Below are positions 13,001-23,035 of a DNA stretch of 64,000 nt, one piece after another. The notes below the pieces were generated by a model that searched no databases, was not told the DNA's origin, and saw nothing but the letters and a program-made list of their open reading frames with translations. Made by a program: the position numbers and the translations under genes. Location of the stretch: the NCBI RefSeq assembly GCF_900324465.2, contig NW_022872813.1, forward strand, positions 1 to 64,000. The letters are read 5' to 3'. The stretch comes from Anabas testudineus (lineage: Eukaryota > Chordata > Actinopteri > Anabantiformes > Anabantidae). Positions within the stretch are counted from its first letter, which is position 1, and every line of letters starts with the position of its first letter.

Positions 13001-13154
13001 AGGAGAGAGTCAGACGACAGAGAGGAGAGAAGGAGAAACCCAGACGACAGAGAGGAGAGAGACAGAGAGGAGAAAGTTGATGAAAGGAAGGTGAGACTGA
13101 AACAAGAAGAGACAGATATAAAAATGTCCAAAAAGAGAAAAGTGGACAGCAAAG
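10049..13154 (+). repeat. 3.1-kb satellite, unit 4
   Basis: Fourth unit, 3106 bp. Its minisatellite (about 12828-13072) closely resembles that of unit 2, so the minisatellite patterns alternate rather than drift steadily. The GT tract near 11161-11208 is the shortest. The CTCF-like motif is at 12583-12597 and the Penelope-like segment at about 12091-12293. Confidence 0.92.
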
Positions 13155-14308
13155 AGTTTTTAATTGGGAATAGACAGACGCCTTTTTGGTCATATTACCC
13201 ACTGGGAGCACATATCAGACACAGCAGTGTGTCTGACATGTTCCCCAACTGTCTTGTCAAACGGCATCATGAGACCAAACACCAAGGTTTTGAACACACA
13301 TACCCACTCAAATCTGAAGTGCAATCTTAGAAAGTTGCTCGTCTCAGAGCCCAGTATGAGCAGTCCACCAGGATCTGGAGCCACACGCTCAGTTGGATGT
13401 TACATAACAATACATTTGTCCAAAGGTTTTTGAATTGTACTGAATTCATGTGATTTGACAGTCAGGTACTGATTACATGCAGGCTACTTGATAATGTATG
13501 GCAGTAAATAGTTAGACATGAGAGTCTTCTGGACCCTTTGTTTCCAAAAAGATATATATTCCCGTATACAAACATAGGAATGAGCATGTGTTTGCATAAA
13601 AACATTAAAATGTCCTCTTTGTTAATCAGCAGAGATAAACAGATGCTGCCAACCAACCCCATTGCGCTGAAGCGACGCGCACTAATTTCCCCTTCATATG
13701 TTTTTCAATTCCCTCTAAAGTCCACGTACCTTTACTGCCCACAGGCGTCTGCAGAGGATCTGGCTGGGTTCACTTGTCGGGTTTCTCCAATTCTTTCTTT
13801 CCTCTCTCTTGTCTCAGCTCTGTGGCTTCAGGTTCCTGTTTTCACTGTGCACAGTCCAACTGCACTGAGGCTTTGATCTGGGCGTGATGTCACTAGGACG
13901 AGAGTTCCGACGGAACCTTCTGTGAGCTTTCGTCACTACGACGACGGTCATTTGAACCATAATGTGACTGACCTAACAGGTGTAGTTTTTCTGTATTTCC
14001 TGGTTCTTATTTCCTGTAGTTCTTTTTTAATTCAAGCTAATTCCACTCCAACCGCCAACATGGACTGTTTTGACTTGACTTGAATCAAAGTGCTGCACAC
14101 AGAGCTCAGTCAACAAACTTTGGAAGGAAACATTTGCAGCATCAGAAACTGTACAGTGTTTTGGCTGAAGCATCCTGTTAGAAGGAAAAGGATCAATTGT
14201 TTGTGGCACCCCATGTTTCCCCATTGAAGCTCTCCCATCTCCTTATTCCTGCTATCATATAAAGTCTGTGTCTGGGTGTCTGTGTCTGTGTCTGTGTCGT
14301 GTGTCTGT
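13155..14308 (+). repeat. 3.1-kb satellite, truncated unit 5
   Basis: The fifth unit follows the others closely for about 1 kb, then collects small deletions from about 14145 onward and stops inside its GT/CTGTGT tract near 14308. The next bases belong to the hAT transposon. The break therefore lies in a simple repeat, as would suit a slippage or recombination junction. Confidence 0.88.
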
Positions 14309-14405
14309 CACTTAAACACATTACACCCCAATCACGCTGATAAGCCGCTTGAGTTTTTTCAGCGAAAACGTTCCGAATATTGCCAACAATCATCCCGCTT
14401 TATGA

Positions 14406-15929
14406 ATGAATACTTCAGTAAACCAGCGAGCACTGTTAGCATCATATAAGGTAGCCTACCAAATAGCTCAATGCAACAAACCCCACACGATAGCAGAGGA
14501 GCTGATACTGCCTGCAGCAGTAGACATGGTCTCTGTCATGCTGGATGACGCAAGTGCTGGAAAAATAAAAACTATCCCTCTGTCCAATGACACTGTTGCC
14601 AGACGTATAAATGACATTGCTAACGATCTCCAAGAACAGCTGGTAGATAAACTAAAAGACAAACGTTTTGCCTTACAATTTGATGAAGCAACTGACAGCA
14701 ACAAAGACTGTTTGTTTATTGCTTATGTACGATTTGACATGACAAACTCCCTGTGTGAGGACCTACTTTTTTGTAAATATGTCAGAGACAGAGCCACAGC
14801 TGAAGAATTATTCAAAATGCTGGACTGTTTCCTGACTGAGAATGGGCTAAAGTGGGAGAACTGCCTTGGTGTTTGCAGTGATGGTGCACAGACTATGGCA
14901 GGGATGAGAAAAGGACTGCAGGCACTCATCAAGAAGGTCTCACCTAAAGCTGAGTGGACACACTGTGTTATCCACAGAGAAGCACTGGCATCAAGGCACC
15001 TTTCCTCTGAATTAAGTGAGGTTATGACTGACATTATAGGTGTAGTTAATTTTATAAAGACTAGACCACTAAAAACAAGAGTGTTCTCTGCTATCTGTGA
15101 GGAGATGGGAGCTGAACATCAAGCTATGCTGTTTCACAGTGAAGAAAGATGGCTGCCACGAGGAAAAGTCTTGTCCCGAGTTTTTGAGCTCAGAGAGCAG
15201 ATAAGAATGTTTTTGGAGCAGGAACACAAGTATGACCTCGCAGAAAAATTTAGTGATGAGAACTTCCTGGCAAAACTAGCCTACCTGAGTGACATATTTG
15301 GAAAGCTAAATGAACTAAATCTACAGCTTCAAGGGAAAGATAAACACCTCCCTCAGGTCACAGATAAGATCAGCTCTTTCACTCGAAAGCTTGCAATGTG
15401 GGGCAGGCGACTTGATGAAGGAAACACAGATTCATTCGACAACCTGCATGACTTTGTTAACACTACTGACTATGATGCCACCTCAGTGACGCCATATATC
15501 AAGCAGCATATTTCATCATTGATGGGATACTTTAAAAAGTACTTCCCTGAAAACAGTTCTCAATATGACTGGGTGAGAGATCCTTTCAAAGCACCAGCTC
15601 CAACTGGTTTCAGCTTTGCAGAGGAGGACCAGTTCATTGATATGACGTCTGACTCCACATTGAGACTGAGGTTCACATCACAGACACTGAGTGAATTCTG
15701 GCTGAGTGTAGAAAAGCAGTATCCACTCTTAGGGCAGAAGGCTACGGGCATTCTTCTTCCTTTTGCAACATCTTATCTTTGTGAGATTGGCTTCTCTGCT
15801 GTTGCTGCACTGAAGACCAAGTACAGATCCCAGCTAAACATTGAGCAGGAACTGAGAGTTGCTGTATCATGCTTCAAACCCCGCTTTAAAAAGCTGTGCA
15901 CTGCAAAACGTGCTCATTGTAGCCATTAA
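14406..15929 (+). pseudogene. hAT transposase, lacking the BED zinc finger
   Basis: A 507-codon open frame resembling ZBED5/SCAND3-type hAT transposases, which cut and paste DNA by an RNase H-like catalytic core. Visible blocks: the PHTIAEELILPA stretch near residue 25, FDEATDSN near 92 (first catalytic Asp), CSDGAQTMAG near 157 (second catalytic Asp), WTHCVIHREALA near 185, SEERWLPRG near 246, and the C-terminal dimerisation block LLPFATSYLCEIGFSAV near 454. Upstream, another frame from 14309 to about 14450 encodes HLNTLHPNH and KPLEFFQRKRSE, the tail of a BED finger and its linker. The original protein therefore began further left and a frame change separates the two parts. Most of the BED finger is lost at the satellite junction. 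The long open frame suggests a recent element or low decay; it is probably not functional alone. Confidence 0.85.
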
Positions 15930-15936
15930 TCCTGAC

Positions 15937-15994
15937 TTAATCCTGACTTCCTTATTTTTATATATATATATAAAAATAAGGAAGTCAGGATTAA
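15937..15994. repeat. 58-bp perfect palindrome with AT core
   Basis: Two 24-base arms (TTAATCCTGACTTCC then TTATTTTTA) flank a TATATATATA centre, and the arms match perfectly. A third copy of the left arm follows at once at 15991-16012. The palindrome starts eight bases after the transposase stop codon, so an mRNA would carry a strong hairpin there. It may have arisen by replication slippage or be a small element insertion. Confidence 0.95.
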
Positions 15995-16502
15995 TCCTGA
16001 CTTCCTTATTTTGATAAAAGAAAAAAATCAGCACAGATTGTTTTATTCATTTTTGTTTTGTAGGTTAAAATGTTTAATGTATTGTGTTCCTGAGTTAATG
16101 TTGCTGAGCACTTTGAATTTATTATTATTTATTGAGTTTATTCAATCTTATTTTTCAGTATCAAATGATTCAAGTCGGTCAAAAATGTTTATAGATTAAG
16201 TAAGGATTTAATGATTGATGATTTAATGATTTAATTTCTTTAATATTTCAGGCAAATTGTTGCACTTTAAATTGTTTCTCTTACAGACTAAAAAACAATG
16301 TTAATAAAGTTATTCTTTATTGTAAGTTGATCTATATTTCTTTATTTGTTGTTTTCTTTAATGTAAATAAGGATAAAGTGTTAAACAGAGGTGTACTTAT
16401 AACAATTATATAGACATATAATACTACTTATAGTTGTGGGGGGGCACAAAATGTTTTTTTCTTCCTAGGGGGGGCATAACAGAAAAAAATTGAGAAGCAC
16501 TG

Positions 16503-16591
16503 ATGTAGTCAAACAGGGAGGAGGAAACAGGAAGTTGTCAAAATAAGGGCATGGGGGAAATATAAGCCGCAACGAGGCTGAAATCATGACA
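16503..16591 (-). mobile_element. LTR fragment cut by the hAT end
   Basis: These 89 bases match the end of the solo LTR at 53523-54170, including its TGTCATGA terminus read on the minus strand at 16591. The rest of the LTR is absent because the hAT-satellite block starts here. It is an old retrotransposon remnant, a fossil shared by duplication copies A and C. Confidence 0.8.
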
Positions 16592-17043
16592 TGCTCTGAT
16601 TTTCGTAGCAGTTTTCATGTTTTCATGCTCTCATCTTTAAGTCAACACCCTTGTCTATTAAAGGTACAATGAGCAACGTGTAGCATCATCTAGTGGTGTT
16701 GCAGGTTGAATCCAGCTGAAAGTATTGCACTGACTATATCTGAAACTTCTCACGAGGCTGATTATGCTTCATTCTTTGTTATCGTCTTCCAAGCAGTGCT
16801 ACAGGAGCACCAACTTTAAACTGCTGCTGCTTCCACGTAAAAACACACACCTCCCTCTCTAGAGCCCCCGTTTGGTTTGTCCTGTCTGAGCTACTGTAGA
16901 AACACAACAGCCTGACGCCTTATGTTGATATAAAATCTTATTCTTATTTTCAGACGTTCACACAGTTGTCTGCTGATTATAAGTCTCTCTAAATCTTACA
17001 GCACAGTTAACACCTTTAAACAAAAACCTGTCTTCCAGTTTAC

Positions 17044-18055
17044 CTGGACCGCTGACCTTTCCCCAGGAGGATAGATGGTGTACACACCGCTGAATGAGGT
17101 CTTGTTCTGTTGATGGATGTCACTGCAGTCAGCTGGTGTGAGGAGCTCTTTGCAGCTGGTCAACAGTGGAACCAGGAGGAGGAAGAGGACTGGTACCGTC
17201 TGGAACAGAGGAGATTCATGACCGATCAACAAATGAAGACTCCACAGCATCATATTGTTGTGTGAAGTGTTTGTCAAGAGGAAACTGAAAGAAGTCAATA
17301 CTTTCTTTACAAGAGGCCTCAGCGTTAGACAGTGAACATTACGGTGAGTTCACTGTCACCAAACTTAACAACATGTGTTTCTCTTTCTAGAAAAGGGGTT
17401 TGATTCGTCAAACACACACTTTGATTCGTCAAACACACACTTTGATTCATTAGACTCTTTCTGGGCTACTGTGGAAACATGACACGACTTCTTTTAAGCT
17501 AGTAAGTACGTAGACACAATATTTGCTATTTTTGGGTTCATTCTTACACCTGCACCTTTAGTAGGGACATGACGACCCTCAACATAGGGTCCGACTGAAG
17601 GAACATAGCACGCTCTGGGGTAAAAACTGTAGGTATGAAAGGCAAGAGACTCTATCCTGTGCAAATGGAAGAAGTCAGATTCCAGCTCACTAACTTACCT
17701 TCATTGTCACAAATCTGAAGAAACAAGAAGATCCAAGTCCTGACGTGGGTCTGTCAGACACTGAAGATACAAAAGGAACAACAGTCAGATGTAGTTCAGT
17801 CAGTAAACAGATGAAGCTGAAGCTGATTTGACACACAATGAGAAAAAAATAGTTCTGTTTTCAGCAGGTTTTTGAAATTTGTGTTCAGAGGTGGGTGAGG
17901 GAGTTTCAGAAAGAAAGGAGTTCAGAAAAATAAAATACAGTGATGTCTCCTGGTTTAATTCTCACCTGTGTGAACTCACCTGCAGCTGGAGCTGAAGAGA
18001 CTTTGTCTTCACTTCAGAGGAAACAGACAAACTGCTGCTTCTCACGCAGTCTGAA
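17044..18055 (-). pseudogene. MFAP4-like type i, promoter and exons 1-2 only (copy A)
   Basis: Read on the minus strand: a non-coding first exon ends at 17980 (CTGCAG before GTGAG), a tiny exon at 17714-17699 carries ATGAAG before GTAAG, and exon 2 at 17199-17044 encodes a signal peptide and N-terminus. Joined, the start reads [18 protein letters not shown], then KELLTPADCSDI and GVYTIYPPGERSAVQ, ending in phase 0 at a good GT donor. The fibrinogen-domain exons 3-6 that should follow toward lower coordinates are absent; the LTR and hAT lie there. Copies B and C are truncated in the same way, so the loss predates the duplication. It may be dead, or a spare 5' cassette that could splice to a neighbouring gene. 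Confidence 0.75.
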
Positions 18056-18075
18056 AAACTCTCACAGCTTAACTT

Positions 18076-18090
18076 TGTATATATACAGAG
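18076..18090 (-). promoter_or_regulatory. TATA-like box of type-i cassette (copy A)
   Basis: On the minus strand CTGTATATATACA lies about 30 bases before the likely start of the non-coding exon that ends at the GTGAG donor at 17979. The same arrangement is kept at about 36349-36361 and 55677-55690. Confidence 0.45.
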
Positions 18091-18099
18091 ACAAACACG

Positions 18100-19670
18100 C
18101 CACAGCAACATTTAAAAAACATTTGTAGTTTCACTTTCTAAATCTGCGATGGTGACAAACAGATCTAGAGGATTGATGATCGTTTAACAGGTGCATCACA
18201 CGTACACACGGACAGAATAAGAGCATAATGTCATGTGGTTGAGGAAGAATAAAATGTTTAATTTAGTGTATATATAACGTTTATCTGTAAGTCAGAGGTG
18301 GTTGGATTAATATTTTTCTCTGTAACTGTTTAAATAAGCTAAAACATGATTTCCTAAAACAAAAAAATTACACTTACTGATTTACTAAGTGAAATGATCC
18401 ATTTTAAATGTGCGTGTTCATCTCTACATACACATGAAACAAGACAATCGTATTTCAGGATTAAAGACACCAGCGTCTGTGTGGAGAAGCTTTGTTTCTT
18501 TCGATTCAAGGGAACAAAATCAAATCAAAGTGCAACAGAAATGAGTTTTCCTCACACCTTCATACCACAGGTGTCAGCAGGATAATGCTCCCTGCAACAG
18601 TAGCTGACGTAGTTGCACTGAAAATCCTCCATCCTTTGTTGGAACTGCCCCCCTCAGTGAAAGTGGATCCTGCTGTGATACAAGTCTGCAGCTGCTGCAC
18701 TAAAGTGTCCTGAAGATAAACTCCCTACTTTAACGTATTCTCCACCTCAAGCCGTGTGATGCAGACCTGCAATCCTTAAGGCTGAATAGTTGAAACCCGA
18801 CCTCGTTTGTGTGCTTTAAAACCTGGACGTCTGGCTTTTTGTGCCAACATGTTGATCTTGGCACACATTTCCAAGCAGCTTGATGACTGTGCCTGTAAAA
18901 TCTCACTCTCCACACTGAGAAGGCAGACAGGCCTCAGCCAGTGGTTAATGATACTGGAAGACTTGAGTTCAGCCCAGAGGAAGGGAAGATACAGGTCTAC
19001 TGTCTCAATGAGCAGTTTGTTCCGAGGTGTGCTGCCTCTGGCTGCATGTGCGTCCCGTACAAGTGGAACAACGTTTGCTGATCTGTGAGCATGTTTGAGG
19101 AGAGGCTGATGAATCTGGCTTTAAACACTGAAGAAGCTTCAACTACAAAAAAAAGATGTCAAACTTTAAAGATCTTCCCAAACAAGTTTAGCTGTCGTCT
19201 TTAATTTAAATTTTCTGTCAGGTTGGTACAAATGTTTGACATGTTCAAAGTCTAGAGGGCGACGGCTCCGGGCGACCACTGCTATGAGAACCACTGTACT
19301 GTGAGTACAATGTGCTGCTGCTTGTTTTTAACTCACCCGGCCGTCCACTGGAGAATCTGGACTCTTGCAGTTTGTCCTTCACGGGGATGGAGGGTTGGTG
19401 AACAGCTGGAAAACACACACAGACTCAACAACCACAGCACTGATGTCTACTAATGACAATGTCAGCATTAAGCTGGAAAGTCAGTGATCAGAGAGTCAAA
19501 TGTCATCAGAACCAGTTGATCAACATTCTCAGACAGAGATCAGTCACTCAGCAGCGGTTACTCAGTTTCTTACCCAGTAAAACCACGACGACGTGTCACA
19601 TCTTTAGATGTGAAACTTCAGGTGAAATTTGTCAAACTGCTGCTTCGGCTTCAGTCTGTCGATCTCTCAC
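18100..19670. other. Flanking DNA of type-i cassette, no gene seen
   Basis: AT-rich non-coding DNA shared with copy C up to about 18710, and with copy B from 18859 onward. A stretch at about 19337-19410 ends in a plausible donor on the minus strand (GGCCGG before GTGAGT) and could be a non-coding exon of a transcript starting at the TATA box near 19678. Nothing else is recognisable. Confidence 0.5.
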
Positions 19671-19677
19671 AGCTTCG

Positions 19678-19686
19678 CCTTTTATA
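19678..19686 (-). promoter_or_regulatory. Canonical TATA box, second promoter (copy A)
   Basis: The minus strand reads TATAAAAGG. Downstream of it the bases AAGCTGTGAGAG, CAGACTG and AGCAGCAGTTTG repeat the order seen after the type-i TATA box at 18080, so this is a paralogous promoter of the same family. It points toward the type-i cassette and could act as an alternative start for it. Confidence 0.5.
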
Positions 19687-19739
19687 CCTATAGAGACACG
19701 CACAAGTCACAGCAGGTGGAACATTCAGAGCTCTTACAT

Positions 19740-20690
19740 GAAATAGCATGTATTTATCTGAAAACAGATAATAGAGTAGTAATAATGAGGATTACTTAAC
19801 CATCACCTGAGTTACTGACTGATCCACCCACAGATCCCCTCAGGTTCTTTCTTTCTGCAGGGTGTTCCTGCTCAAAGACAGTTATTACTTTTACTGGAAT
19901 ATTAAACTGAAATTCAACAACTTAGTTTAAGTTCATTTATAGACACTTTCTTGTCTTGACTCAAACAGCCGGAGGAACAACTTGGTGCTTATGTTCCATC
20001 TGATCCAAACAGGCCAATCAGGTTCTGACAGTAACTCTCACAGAGAGCAGCTCCTCAGACGAGGAACCTGTGTTGGAGAAGCAAACGTTTCCACATCTAC
20101 AAGGATCTGTCTGTAGAAAAGACAGGTCTAACAGACAGAGAAGACCTGTATCTCTTTCTGCATTCGGACCACAAGTCTTGGAGAACCGGTTTTAGTCTTT
20201 TTGCTGCTGCTCCACACTGGGTCGCACTTAATTGTGAGTTTCAAAGAAGGGCGAGGTCATATTTCTTCATCATCATCTGCTTGCACTACGTTTCCTTCAG
20301 AATGAACACGACAGTGAATCTTTGTTGGTGAAAATTTTCACATTCAAATGAATCATTTGATCCAGTGTTAGAACCGAAAACTGAGATCCAGTAGGTTCAG
20401 GATCAGAAAAACGAACTGTTAAGTAATTAACAGTTGGAACAGGAAGAACAACAGGTTTTCAGGAGGGAAACACTGAGATCTTATTAACTCTCAGAGCCAA
20501 GCTGCCCGTTAATATTCAGTCATGTTCATTTCTGAAACGTTAGATCGTGAGAGGCAGACGAATCGGTTCTTCTGTGCTGAAGATCAGAGTCAGTGACGTG
20601 ACATGAAGCCACATGTCTCAGTCATCCAAATTTCAATGGCCACAGAGAATCAGTCAGATTATTATCAGCTGTAATAATCTGCTGCATGTT
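19740..20690. other. Non-coding DNA, no gene seen
   Basis: Single-copy-looking DNA duplicated in copy B (37501-38464). It contains only short open frames and no element termini that I recognise. Confidence 0.5.
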
Positions 20691-22480
20691 TTACTGCACA
20701 TCTTCATACTGATGTTCTTCAGGGAGTAGTCACCACCCACTCCACTCCAACAGCAAAGATTAGTGCTGGGCCATTAGCGTGGTGTTTTTCTAAAGAACTG
20801 AACCAAGGTATCGTCCAGGTTTGTGCTGCAGAATGGTTTGAAGCAGGAGGACCATTACAACCAATTGGACCTTCAGCCTCTACCGTGTAGCAGCTTTGTA
20901 GTATTTAAATTTAAGGATTGAATTCAGTCGTTAGTTGTAATCATTGATCCAATGTACAAATTAATAATTAACTCTTTAACTGAAGTCTTTTACTCGTGCT
21001 GCTCTAATGGTAATGTCACAGTCATGAATCCATCTCACATCCATCATTTCACCTGTCTTCAACATTTGTTTCATTTCAGGTCTCACCGAGCCAGTACTCT
21101 CCAGCAGGGTCACTGAACCCAAACTTCTATTTAACAAACCAATGGCAGAAAATGATAAATAGTGTGAAAGCTACAGATTTAAAAAATACTGCTAATCTGT
21201 TTTCTCACATTCTAACATAGTCATATGTTTTTCCAATGTGTTGAACCTAGCAGCTGACTTCTATATTGAAGAAATATTGTCCATGGCTCTTCTGACTCTA
21301 ACCGGTGTATATACAAGGCAACAGCTTCTGAATAGCCGTCCTCAGAAGGGACCACTATGAGTTAAACATTTGGAGAAATTTGGACACCTCATAACAGAGA
21401 CAGGCTTTGAACAAGGAACCAGGGACTCATCCCAGGCTGATACTCTACCCACTGAGCCACAGGCTGCTAGTGAAACGCTGAGTCATGTGGTCTATGTGAC
21501 GTGATGAGACCTCAACTAGGACAGCAGGATGAAAAGTGTTCAGCAAGTGATCCAACAACTAACACGAGATGACTCATCTTGGACTTGGACTTCAAGTCCA
21601 ACAGCAGTAAGGAACAAAAGCAAGAGGACAGCGTTTAAGTCTAAGGCAGAGGACAGCACAGATACATGTTTCAAGAGATAGAAGCAAAATAAAGGCCAAA
21701 ACAAGTCTGAAGGGGAGCTGCAGGTCTATCACCAATTAATACCAGGCAGGCAATCAAGTCATTGTCAAAGCAGGACACTGCAGAGGACACAGGTGGTTGT
21801 GTGAAAGCACAGACACACCTTTACACAGCTACATTCGGCCCTGCAGCCTTCCCAGCAAAATCCACTGCTGATGAAAAACACAACTCATGAACCAGTGAAC
21901 CGTGTGTCACCTTTTGTTTGTCAGCAGGTGTTTCACTTTATTTCAGGTTCATTGTGTTGTCATGTGTTGTACCTTTCTAATGTTATAGATGTGACATAAC
22001 ACTTTGACCTCGACTTGTATGAACTGGTAAAATACTACAAGACTACAAGAACACATGTCCCCAGATTCTTCATTACTGAAGAACTTTATTCTACAGGCTG
22101 CAACGTAAGCTGCATCTACAATCTACTTCTCTTTAATAATAATGGCATACATGTACAGTATGTATCTATGGAGAAAATAACTTAGCTGACAGACACTCAA
22201 CTTCTCTGCAGAAAGCATCTTTACAGACTCAGGTGTCTCTGAAAACAATGGGTTTTCTTGTAGTTCCTCTCTGTGGTGGATGTTAAACTTCCATCAATAG
22301 GACAAAAAGTATTTATTCACAGTGAACAATGAAAACCAAGAACAAAGAATGTACAGTCAGTGAATGTTTATCGGGAGCAGGAAGGAAACTTCAAGTGAAG
22401 TCAGGAAAACCTCCTTCTCACTACGTGGAAGACTGTAGTACTACTTCAGCAGGCAGAAAGGAACGACGGAAGACACACAG
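20691..22480 (-). pseudogene. Decayed MFAP4-like gene, type iii (copy A)
   Basis: Three remnants lie in gene order on the minus strand. At 20760-20691 the end of the fibrinogen domain is readable (DYSLKNISMK in place of the usual YSLKSISMKIRPVQ). At about 21130-21081 there is a piece of exon 4 (GEYWLG region). At about 22325-22210 there is a copy of the exon found upstream of the type-ii gene at 25361-25078. The sequence between about 22070 and 22480 also follows the type-ii 5' region. Exons 2, 3 and 5 are not found. It is an ancient duplicate, long dead. Confidence 0.7.
21395..21472 (-). mobile_element. tRNA-derived SINE fragment (copy A)
   Basis: On the minus strand GTGGCTCAGTGGGTAGAG resembles a pol III A box, and a B-box-like GGTTCCTTGTTCAAAG follows about 40 bases later. 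It lies inside the decayed type-iii gene and is shared with copy B, so it predates the duplication. The ends are unclear. Confidence 0.5.
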
Positions 22481-22499
22481 GAAAGTATCTTTACTGGGA

Positions 22500-23035
22500 T
22501 GTATGACTCTCAGGTAGGTACCAGAATATTCTGGCGTTCTCAGAAATCACGCTTGCTTGCGGGAGATGGAATTATAGTATTTTAATTTGTAGGATTAATA
22601 ATAAGTCACAGGTTTTTTTAGCAAACTGTTTGTTCTTCAGATGTGTTCAGACGTGGGGAACAGTGGCTCACTCAACTGCAGCATTAGGACATTATAAGTA
22701 TATTTATTTAAATGACTGAGGCCAGAACAGGAGCATAACATTAGCACCTATTGTGGATGGAAACACCTCCTCCTCCTCCTCAGGGCTGATCAGTCTGGAA
22801 ACATTTACCCAGAGACACACTCACATTACAATCAGACATGATGCACAAGAAGCAGGTAAACGATGGGACAGAGGTTCTGATTGCTTCATTTCTAGGATTA
22901 TACTGAAGCAAATACAAGAATTATCATATAATCAGACTGTTATATTCTACAGATTCTGGGAGATTATAGGATAGATGAGAGAGAAAGAGGAAAAAATCAA
23001 CATCAGATCTTCTGCTGTCTGTTTGTCCTGGACAT
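22500..23035. other. Intergenic DNA between type-iii remnant and type-ii gene
   Basis: Contains a short CTC run at about 22768 and bases from about 22500 (ATGTATGACTCTCAGG) that recur at 30967 and 44583. It is non-coding by my reading. Confidence 0.5.

Larger units (their letters stand above)
14309..16502 (+). mobile_element. hAT transposon (ZBED/Charlie-like), 5' truncated
   Basis: The element starts abruptly at the satellite junction and ends in TTGAGAAGCACTG (16490-16502), a typical hAT terminal inverted repeat ending CACTG. The matching left terminus is missing. Its transposase frame covers 14406-15929, followed by a 58-bp palindrome and AT-rich DNA with G-rich blocks near 16437 and 16471. 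The right end sits inside an LTR fragment; the matching uninterrupted LTR in copy C shows that this flank continues unbroken at 54082. An 8-bp target duplication cannot be tested because the left flank is gone. Confidence 0.85.

Noticed and set aside
1448-14308. CRISPR-like array from regular spacing
   Set aside because: The period is over 3 kb, and the short repeats inside are simple GT and purine tracts without unique spacers.
16684-16700. CTCF-like site at ATCATCTAGTGGTGTTGC in copies A, B and C
   Set aside because: It shares only CTAGTGG with the consensus and lacks the CCCTC/GAGGG part.
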